A stretch of DNA of 64,000 bases from Microvirga soli. GTDB lineage: Bacteria; Pseudomonadota; Alphaproteobacteria; Rhizobiales; Beijerinckiaceae. How positions within the stretch are numbered: position 1 is the stretch's first letter; every line of letters begins with the position of its first letter. The stretch is taken from the NCBI RefSeq assembly GCF_016734765.1, contig NZ_JAERQE010000009.1, positions 62,001-126,000 on the forward strand, written 5' to 3'. A program made the position numbers and the translations under genes. Under the pieces are notes generated by a model. The model was not told the DNA's origin. It did not search any database and was given only the letters and a program-made list of their open reading frames with translations. Below, piece by piece: positions 19,375 to 25,881 of the stretch.

Positions 19375-20616
19375 CTACTCCGCCGGCTGCAGCGCCGGCG
19401 CGCGATCGACCGGCTGCTCCTTGATCGGCAGGTTGATCAAGGCCGAGGCGAGGCCGAGCAGGACCGAGAGCCACCAGACCATGTTGTAATTGCCGTTGAT
19501 CTCGTAGAGCAGGCCGCCGAGCCACACGCCGAGGAAGCCGCCGACCTGGTGCGAGAAGAACGCGAAGCCGTAGAGCATGGCCATATAGCGGGTGCCGAAC
19601 ATCAGCATCACCAGGGATGACGTGGGCGGCACGGTGGAGAGCCAGAGCAGCCCGATGGAGATGCCGAACAGGATCGACGTGACGGGGGTCGCCGGAACCA
19701 GGATGAAGGCCGCAATGGCCACCGAGCGGCCGAGATAGATCCAGGCCAGCAGCCACCGCTTCGACATGCGAGTGGAGAGCCAGCCCGAACCCAGCGAGCC
19801 AACTGCATTGGCGAGGCCGATGACGGCAAGCGTCCAGCCGCCCACGGTCGCCGAGAGGCCGGCATCCTTGAGGTAGGCCGGCAGGTGCACGGTGATGAAG
19901 GCGAGCTGGAAGCCGCAGGTGAAGAAACCGAGCACGAGCAGCACATAGGAGCGATGCTTGAAGGCCTCTGACAGAGCCTGGGCAATCGACTGGTTCGGAG
20001 CCGCAGCCGCTCCGGACAGTGCCGCATCGCCGGTCGGCCGGGTCGCGAGAGCGAGCGCCAGGGGCATCACGATGAGCACGCTGGCGGCGAAGACCAGCAG
20101 CGCCTGCTGCCAGCCGAAGGACTCGATCAGCACGTTGCCGATGGGCGGGAACAGGAACTGGCCGAAGGAGCCCGCCGCCGTGCCGGCACCGAAAGCCATG
20201 GGGCGCCACTTCTCGGGCAGGATCTTGCCGAAGGCACCGAGCACCAGGTTGAACGAGCAGCCGGAGAGCCCGAAGCCGATGAGCACGCCGGCGCCGATAT
20301 GCAGGACGCCGGGCGTGGTTGCATAGGCCATGACCACGAGGCCGAGCGCATAGAGCAGAGCGCCCACGCAGAGCACGCGGAATGCCCCGAACCGGTCCGC
20401 CACCGCGCCCGCAAAAGGCTGCCCGACGCCCCAAAGGAGGTTCTGGATCGCGATGGCAAAGCCGAAGGTGTCGCGGCCCCAGCCGTATTCCGTGATCATC
20501 GGCAACTGGAACAGCCCCGAGGAGGCCCGGGGCCCGAACGTGATCAGGGCGATGAGGCAGCCGCAGACGACAATGATTTCCGGGGAGACGCGGGAGCGGG
20601 CGGGCGATGCGTGCAT
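19375..20616 (-). CDS. MFS transporter
   Basis: A 413-residue protein with twelve predicted membrane helices. The start at 20616 (MHASPARSRVSPEIIVV) places a short cytoplasmic leader before helix 1. The conserved MFS A-loop appears as GAVADRFGAFRVL between helices 2 and 3, and a second copy as GWLSTRMSKRWLL in the C-terminal half. The arrangement, with GFGLSGCSFNLVLG in helix 4, is seen in monocarboxylate/oxalate-formate-type carriers, but substrate and direction cannot be assigned. It is a single gene, 83 bp upstream of the AcuI-like gene on the same strand, and could be co-transcribed with it. Confidence 0.88.
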   Translation of the reverse strand: MHASPARSRVSPEIIVVCGCLIALITFGPRASSGLFQLPMITEYGWGRDTFGFAIAIQNLLWGVGQPFAGAVADRFGAFRVLCVGALLYALGLVVMAYATTPGVLHIGAGVLIGFGLSGCSFNLVLGAFGKILPEKWRPMAFGAGTAAGSFGQFLFPPIGNVLIESFGWQQALLVFAASVLIVMPLALALATRPTGDAALSGAAAAPNQSIAQALSEAFKHRSYVLLVLGFFTCGFQLAFITVHLPAYLKDAGLSATVGGWTLAVIGLANAVGSLGSGWLSTRMSKRWLLAWIYLGRSVAIAAFILVPATPVTSILFGISIGLLWLSTVPPTSSLVMLMFGTRYMAMLYGFAFFSHQVGGFLGVWLGGLLYEINGNYNMVWWLSVLLGLASALINLPIKEQPVDRAPALQPAE

Positions 20617-20746
20617 GGTCACGGCCTCAAGGCGCAAAACAAGGACGGCACCCTAGCCCAAGTCTTGCATCAGCAGAATTGAAAGTTTGTCGCCTTTGGT
20701 ATGAGGCTTTGTGATGGATTTGGGCTCCATGGCTGTCAGCCCAGCT

Positions 20747-22159
20747 TCAGATAACGATGATATCGGCCGACGTCATCTTGGCCTTGTTCGAGAGAATGGC
20801 GATCTCGATCGCCCGCCCCTGCCCCGAACCGTCGGCGTCGTAATAAAGGACACCCTTCGCCTTGTTGTAGATGAGGTGGTCGTCCCGGTCGCCAGCCTTG
20901 TTGCCGATTTCAAAGTATTTGCTCTTCAGCGTCCCGGCCTTGCCGATCTTCTTGAAGACGGAGTTCTCCAGATGGATGGCGTCGTATCGGGCGTTGAAGT
21001 CGGAGATGCGATCCAGATTGCCGGTTTTGCTGGCTTTCGTATTGAACACGAACGCATCGCTGCCTGAGCCTCCAGCCAGGGTATCGTGTCCCGACCCGCC
21101 CATGAGGATGTCGCTTCCGCCATTGCCTTGCAGGCTGTCCTTGCCGCCATTGCCCTTCAGGGTGTTGCCCGCGGCATTCCCGTAGAGCTTGTCGTTGGAG
21201 CGCCCGCCCGTGGCGTTCTCAATCACCACGCCGTTCGCGATCGTGAAGCCACCGGCCACATCCGTCTCTCGCGAGATGAACCCTCCGGCGTTGCGATCCC
21301 CGGCCCTCAAGGTGGCGGCCCGCAGGTCGATCTGCACGCCGGCCGATGCATTCGCGGCTGTGATCGTGTCAGTCCCGCCCGCGTCCCAGATGCATAACCA
21401 TCCCCGCTCCTCCGCGAACAGGTTCCAGGTCGGCAGGGTGTAGACGTCCTTGCCCGCACCCGTCGCCATGTTCTTTCCGTAGAGGGCCTGCAGGGCCGCA
21501 ATGTCGAAGGCCCCGAGCCCTGCCTGATTGCCGTAGGTCACGTCGTAGCCGGCCGTATCCCAGCCCGTGTTGTACGACATGACCGTCCAGATTCCCTGGT
21601 TCAGCCCGTAGGATCCGGTCGAGGAAGCGTCGGTCACGCCGGGAAAAATGGTTCCGCCCCCATCCCCGCCGTCGTGCGGATGCGCCAGGCCAAAGCCATG
21701 CCCGAGCTCATGCAGCACGGTGTTGAGGCCGTCGCCCCCGAAATGCATGTTGCTCCAGGAGGGTGTGGAGGGATCGAAATATCCCCAGACCTGATCGCTG
21801 TTCGGTAATTCGTGGAGGCCAAGCGCGTTATCGCCAAGCGCTGTCTTCCACCAGACGATATCGGCGTCGCCCACAGAGTCGACGAGTTGGAACCTGAGGC
21901 CGCAGACGCTGCCGTAGACAGCGGCCGCATAGTCGAAGACGCCGATTTCCGCGAGGGTCCAGTCTTGCACCTGAGCCGCGCTGGTCAGGACCTCGCTTTC
22001 CCCATGGCGGACGCTGGCTGCCGCGAAGTCGCCGCTCTGGCCGAAATAGACCTTGATCGGCTCCCCGGTCGTGTCCCAGGCCTCACCGCCCCAGACAAGG
22101 GGATCGACAAACACATTCCCATAGCCGGCGCCCGGCACAGCGTTTCGGATCGTCGCCAT
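20747..22159 (-). CDS. RTX-type metallopeptidase of the serralysin (M10) group
   Basis: A 470-residue protein. The metzincin zinc site TVLHELGHGFGLAHPHD (HExxHxxGxxH) lies near residue 150, and the Met-turn WTVMSYN about 45 residues on. From about residue 330 come RTX nonapeptide repeats (NTLKGNGGKDSLQGNGG, MGGSGHDTLAGGSG) that bind Ca2+. The end of the chain is hydrophobic (ADIIVI), as in type I secretion signals. There is no N-terminal signal peptide, as expected for type I export. No ABC transporter/membrane fusion pair or inhibitor gene is adjacent, so the exporter must be encoded elsewhere. Confidence 0.88.
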   Translation of the reverse strand: MATIRNAVPGAGYGNVFVDPLVWGGEAWDTTGEPIKVYFGQSGDFAAASVRHGESEVLTSAAQVQDWTLAEIGVFDYAAAVYGSVCGLRFQLVDSVGDADIVWWKTALGDNALGLHELPNSDQVWGYFDPSTPSWSNMHFGGDGLNTVLHELGHGFGLAHPHDGGDGGGTIFPGVTDASSTGSYGLNQGIWTVMSYNTGWDTAGYDVTYGNQAGLGAFDIAALQALYGKNMATGAGKDVYTLPTWNLFAEERGWLCIWDAGGTDTITAANASAGVQIDLRAATLRAGDRNAGGFISRETDVAGGFTIANGVVIENATGGRSNDKLYGNAAGNTLKGNGGKDSLQGNGGSDILMGGSGHDTLAGGSGSDAFVFNTKASKTGNLDRISDFNARYDAIHLENSVFKKIGKAGTLKSKYFEIGNKAGDRDDHLIYNKAKGVLYYDADGSGQGRAIEIAILSNKAKMTSADIIVI

Positions 22160-22248
22160 CGTTCCCTCGTCTCGAGACCTCGCATCTCAAGCTTCTACTA
22201 CTCTATTACGTTTTCTCTCGTGCCGAAACGCACAGGCGGGCGACTCTC

Positions 22249-23481
22249 TCAGGTTTGCCCCGGCTTGAGCTTGTAGAAGATGTGCCGGCCGATCACGTCC
22301 ATCTTCTTCAGGCGGCGCGACCAGGAGGGACGGACGTAGTCGGCATGATAATGCGTCGCGCCGCCCACATCGGCCAGATAGGTTCTGCCCTCGAGCACGG
22401 CGCTCGCCACCTGCTTCGCCCGATCCCAGGATTCGGTATCGCGAATGCGCAGGGACTTGCCCTCGCAGGCGAAGGTGAACTGGCAGGCGAGATGGCGGTG
22501 GCGATTCTGGTAGACCACGCCGCAGATGGACGAGGGATAAAGCCCGCTCTTCACCCGGTTCAGAATCACCTGTGCGACAGCCGCCTGCCCGGCCAAGGGC
22601 TCACTGCGCGCCTCGAAATAGACGGCCTCGGCCAGGCAGCGCTGCTCCTTGTTCATGTTGTCCGGATCGATCAGGTCCACATAGCGGGGACGGTCGGGAT
22701 CGTCGCTCTTCGGCAGGATCGTCACCTCGCCCCGGTCGAGGCGCGGCGATTGCAGCGACACGGGAGCGGCCGCGATCTCCATGGGGGTGGCATCCATGGG
22801 CGCCGGCGTGGTCGACGACAGGGCGATGGCTCGCTTGACCATCGGGGTGGTCGGGCTGGCGGAGGCGCCGGTCGAGCCTGCCGCTGCGGCAGCCGGCGAC
22901 TGCACCGAGGTGGCCTGCTGGGTTGTGGTGTATTCCGGCGCCTGCCAGGGCTCGAAAGCCTGTTCCATGTCGAATTCCTCGAGCTGCCCCTCCATGAGAA
23001 CGGTGGGCGGCAGGAGGTTCTCGTCCTGGCTGTAGATCAGGCGGGCACTGCCGTCCTGATTGAGAACCGAGCGCAGTTGCTTGGCCCGCCGGGAGAGCGT
23101 CGCGTGCGGCGCGACCAGTGGAGTGCCCTTCATCGAGCGGTCGATGATTGGGTCAGCGTCCGCATCGGCCTTCCGGTCGGCCTTAAGAGGCTCGGAATCG
23201 GCCATTTCACTCGGCAGGTCGTAACGCGGCAGGGAGCGGAGAATGTCGCCTTCGACCCCAAGCCTGCCGCCGGCAATGGAAGCGCCGGTGGGTGGCACGA
23301 GGGCCGTGTCGACAAGCCGGGCAGTTGCGCTGCGCGGAGCGAAGCTCACGCCGGAATGGAGATCGTTGCTGGCCGAGGCCGTGAACGAGATCAGCAGGCC
23401 GGTCGCCAGCGCCCAGGGGGCGGTGGTGGCGCAGATCCATTTCACCCGAGATCGACGATACGGAAGACGCACGCGCAACAC
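22249..23481 (-). CDS. SleB-type cell wall hydrolase
   Basis: A 410-residue protein. It has a basic N terminus and a membrane/signal segment (ICATTAPWALATGLLISFTAS, residues 16-36), then a long low-complexity Ala/Pro/Thr linker, then a C-terminal Hydrolase_2 domain from about residue 280. The domain has AVYFEARSEPLAGQAAVAQVI with the catalytic Glu, VILNRVKSGLYPSSICGV, and GATHYHADYVRPSW. SleB/CwlJ-like enzymes cleave peptidoglycan glycan strands. In non-sporulating alphaproteobacteria they are thought to act in wall remodelling. The start region is followed by a very short gap to the preceding minus-strand regulator gene. Confidence 0.88.
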   Translation of the reverse strand: MLRVRLPYRRSRVKWICATTAPWALATGLLISFTASASNDLHSGVSFAPRSATARLVDTALVPPTGASIAGGRLGVEGDILRSLPRYDLPSEMADSEPLKADRKADADADPIIDRSMKGTPLVAPHATLSRRAKQLRSVLNQDGSARLIYSQDENLLPPTVLMEGQLEEFDMEQAFEPWQAPEYTTTQQATSVQSPAAAAAGSTGASASPTTPMVKRAIALSSTTPAPMDATPMEIAAAPVSLQSPRLDRGEVTILPKSDDPDRPRYVDLIDPDNMNKEQRCLAEAVYFEARSEPLAGQAAVAQVILNRVKSGLYPSSICGVVYQNRHRHLACQFTFACEGKSLRIRDTESWDRAKQVASAVLEGRTYLADVGGATHYHADYVRPSWSRRLKKMDVIGRHIFYKLKPGQT

Positions 23482-23583
23482 CCTGCAAAAAACTCGTGAA
23501 CATCCGAAGCATCCAGCAGGAGGGCTCCGATGGATTAAAGTTATCGCGGGTTAAGGTTGATGGGTGGTTAAGGCGGGTTTGCT

Positions 23584-24429
23584 CTATCGGGCAGCGACTG
23601 CGGCAGCCTGACGCTTCTCGGCCAGATGCCGCAAGGCGGTCGCGGTGTCCGCATCGGCGGGGAAGAAGGCCTCGATGGCGAGCTCCGACAGGGTTACGTC
23701 CACCGGCGTGCCGAAGATCGTCGTGGTACTGAAGAGGGTCAGCACACCCTCCTCCGTGGTGAGCTGCAGGGGCACGACGATGCCGGCGTAATCGTGGCTT
23801 GCCTTGGGAGCGCGCGCAGCCGCATCGGGCGTCGGATAGGAGCGCAGCTCCTCGATCAGAGCGGCGAGCGTTCCATCGCCGGTCGCATCGACCTGCTGGT
23901 GCAGACGGTGCACGAGATGGCTGCGCCATTCGGTGAAGTTCACGATGCGGCGCGCGAGCCCCGCCGGATGAACGCTCAGGCGCAGCACGTTCACCGGCGG
24001 CTTCATCAGGGCCGGATCCACATCGCCGATCAGCGACACGAGCGCATCGTTGGCCGAGACAAGCGACCAGTGCCGGTCGACCGCGAGCGCCGGATAGGGA
24101 TCGTGCCCTTTCAGGACGAGATCGACCGCCTGACGCATGCTCGCTAGGGCCGGATCATCGAGGGAACGTTCCGAATAAACCGGCGCAAAGCCCGCCGAGA
24201 CCAGCATGATGTTGCGCTCCCGCAGGGGCATGTCGAGCTTTTCGGCGAGCAGCAGCACCATCTCGCGGCTCGGCTGCGAGCGGCCCGTCTCGAGAAAGCT
24301 CAGGTGCCGCGTGGAGATCTCGGCTTCGAGCGCCAAGTCCATCTGGCTCATGCGCCGGCGCTGGCGCCATTCACGGAGATAATCGCCCACAGGCGGGGGG
24401 CTGTTCACGGGTTGGCTCGCGGTTCTCAT
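23584..24429 (-). CDS. XRE-type regulator with MmyB-like ligand-binding domain
   Basis: A 281-residue protein. The helix-turn-helix (residues 14-70) reads DYLREWRQRRRMSQMDLALEA, then ISTRHLSFLETGRSQPSREMV, a pattern typical of this family. The C-terminal part (residues 105-270) is an MmyB-like, PAS-related domain with PALAVDRHWSLVSANDA and NFTEWRSHLVHRL. Family members often regulate a divergent dehydrogenase or small transporter gene. Here the divergent neighbour is the small membrane protein at 24554-24955, and a near-palindrome sits between them. The ligand is unknown. Confidence 0.9.
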   Translation of the reverse strand: MRTASQPVNSPPPVGDYLREWRQRRRMSQMDLALEAEISTRHLSFLETGRSQPSREMVLLLAEKLDMPLRERNIMLVSAGFAPVYSERSLDDPALASMRQAVDLVLKGHDPYPALAVDRHWSLVSANDALVSLIGDVDPALMKPPVNVLRLSVHPAGLARRIVNFTEWRSHLVHRLHQQVDATGDGTLAALIEELRSYPTPDAAARAPKASHDYAGIVVPLQLTTEEGVLTLFSTTTIFGTPVDVTLSELAIEAFFPADADTATALRHLAEKRQAAAVAAR

Positions 24430-24464
24430 GAGCAGACCTTAGCGCGAGACGAATGCATCTTCCA

Positions 24465-24479
24465 TGACCTCGGAGGTAA
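24465..24479. promoter_or_regulatory. Candidate operator palindrome for the MmyB-like regulator
   Basis: TGACCTC-G-GAGGTAA, with 6 of 7 arm positions complementary, lies in the 124-bp divergent gap between the regulator gene and the small membrane protein gene. It is 36 bp from the regulator start. Assignment rests on symmetry and position only. Confidence 0.4.
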
Positions 24480-24553
24480 TCGACCGCGTTCCCAGCTTCC
24501 ACGATCCTGTCATCACGGTTGAGCCTTCAGCCGATGAACCACAGGAGACAGCC

Positions 24554-24955
24554 ATGATGAATATCCACTCCTCCCCGCTTCTTCGCCAGGCACTCGTGGC
24601 CGATGCCGCCACAAGCGCCGCCTTCGGTCTCCTGATGCTGATCGGCGCCGGGCCTTTGAGCGGCGTGCTCGGGCTGCCGGAGACGCTCCTGCGCATCGCA
24701 GGCCTCGTTCTCCTACCCTATGCGGGCTTCATCGGCTGGCTCGGGGTGCGCGAGACGATCAGCAAGCCCGTCGCCTGGGCGGTGGTGCTGGGCAATGCGC
24801 TCTGGGTGGCCGACAGCGTTCTGCTTCTGGTGAGCGGCTGGGTTGCGCCGACAAGCGCGGGCTATGCCTTCGTGATCGGGCAAGCGCTCGTGGTGCTGAT
24901 GTATGCGGAGTTCCAGTATGTGGGGCTTCGGCGGTCGACGGAAGTCGTGGCGTAA
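24554..24955 (+). CDS. Small four-helix membrane protein of unknown function
   Basis: A 133-residue protein starting at the ATG at 24554 with AGGAG about 6 nt upstream; an earlier in-frame ATG at 24464 lies in the regulatory gap and is unlikely. It has four hydrophobic segments with helix breaks at GLPETLLR, GVRETISKP and GWVAPTSAG. I recognise no enzyme motif. It resembles small integral membrane proteins often divergent from XRE/MmyB regulators, so it is probably the target of the adjacent regulator. No function is assigned. Confidence 0.8.
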   Translation: MMNIHSSPLLRQALVADAATSAAFGLLMLIGAGPLSGVLGLPETLLRIAGLVLLPYAGFIGWLGVRETISKPVAWAVVLGNALWVADSVLLLVSGWVAPTSAGYAFVIGQALVVLMYAEFQYVGLRRSTEVVA

Positions 24956-24973
24956 ATGCTAATCGCCGGACTC

Positions 24974-25217
24974 GTCATCCCGGACGGCGTCAGCCGATCC
25001 GGGATCGTCTACTCCAGTCTGGCACTGTCATCCCGGGGCCGCGCAGCGGAGCCCGGGATCCATAAACACTGACGATGCAGAACGAGGTGCGACGCGGTTC
25101 TCATTTTCCTGAGGCGTGGTTATGGATCCCCGCCTTCGCGGGGATGACAGTGTTGAGCTTCCGGCGCCACACTCGTCCGACGATCCCGGATCTCCGCTGC
25201 GCTTCGTCCGAGATGAC
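24974..25217. repeat. Cluster of palindromic elements (families B and C) in a convergent gap
   Basis: Three units. A family B hairpin at 24974-25007 has GTCATCCCGGACGG and ATCCGGGATCG. A family C composite at 25026-25149 has TGTCATCCCGGGGC arms and the shared spacer ATGCAGAACGAGGT. An inverted family B unit at 25164-25217 carries the B core read on the minus strand as GGACGAGTGTGGCGC. They fill the 270 bp between the small membrane protein and GFA genes, and I see no gene in the gap. Confidence 0.78.
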
Positions 25218-25225
25218 TGCGTGAA

Positions 25226-25582
25226 CTACCCCCTCGCATCCCGCCCGTTGAACGGGATGGTCGTGATGTCCGACAACTCCACCGTCTCCAGGCAGCGCAC
25301 GTTGATCGCGGCCGTCGCTTCGCCGGTCGGCTGTTTGCCTTCGCCGAAGGTCGACGTGCCGCAGGTGGAGCAGAAGCGGTGCTCGATCGTGTGCGTGTTG
25401 AACGTGTAGGTGGCAAGGTCCTCCTCGCCGCGGATCACGTTCAGCGCGCTGCGCGGCACGAAGGTCAAAAGATAGCCGTGGCGCCGGCAGATCGAGCAGT
25501 TGCACTCGATCACCTGCGCGAGATCCGTCTCGACCTCGTACGCAACCTTGCCGCAATGGCATGAGCCCTTGTGAAGCGCCAT
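25226..25582 (-). CDS. GFA family (Mss4-like) zinc-binding protein
   Basis: A 118-residue protein starting at the ATG at 25582 (MALHKGSCHCGKVAYEV), with a good AGGAGGAG purine stretch upstream. Zinc-binding cysteines appear in three groups: SCHCGKV, CNCSICRRHG and FCSTCGTST. This is the glutathione-dependent formaldehyde-activating (GFA) fold. Most members have no proven reaction, and the GFA name should not be read as proof of formaldehyde activity. It is the last gene of a minus-strand run after ppdK and the 92-residue membrane ORF. Confidence 0.9.
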   Translation of the reverse strand: MALHKGSCHCGKVAYEVETDLAQVIECNCSICRRHGYLLTFVPRSALNVIRGEEDLATYTFNTHTIEHRFCSTCGTSTFGEGKQPTGEATAAINVRCLETVELSDITTIPFNGRDARG

Positions 25583-25602
25583 TCTTCTCCTCCTCTGCGT
25601 TG

Positions 25603-25881
25603 TTATTGCGCCATCGCCACCATTGCCGTGACGATCAGACCTGCGCCGAGAACAGCCACGAAACGGTCGCCCATGGTGAGCGGCTCCGCCCTGCCCTGCG
25701 CGGCCATCTGACCGATGATGAGATCGAGCAGCAGCGACACGGCGAAAGGCCATGCAGCCGGCGGCACGGCCAGTTCCTGCAGGTGCGGCCGCGGCGCCAC
25801 GATGAGGCCGATCACGATGCCGGAGATCAGCACCGTGATGATGTAGAGCAGGCGCCCGCGCGACAGTGCCATCAGTTTCAC
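25603..25881 (-). CDS. Small membrane protein coupled to ppdK
   Basis: A 92-residue protein with three hydrophobic segments (residues 12-30, 42-58 and 74-91) joined by short loops with APRPH and QGRAEPLTMG. Its GTG start overlaps the ppdK stop as GTGA, a classic translational coupling arrangement. An ATG three codons in, at 25872, is an alternative. I recognise no family. The coupling suggests it is made with pyruvate phosphate dikinase, but a functional link is only inferred. Confidence 0.75.
   Translation of the reverse strand: MKLMALSRGRLLYIITVLISGIVIGLIVAPRPHLQELAVPPAAWPFAVSLLLDLIIGQMAAQGRAEPLTMGDRFVAVLGAGLIVTAMVAMAQ

Noticed and set aside
22255-23499. Plus-strand frame opposite the SleB gene
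   Set aside because: Mirror of the coding gene; His/Gly/Arg-rich translation without motifs.
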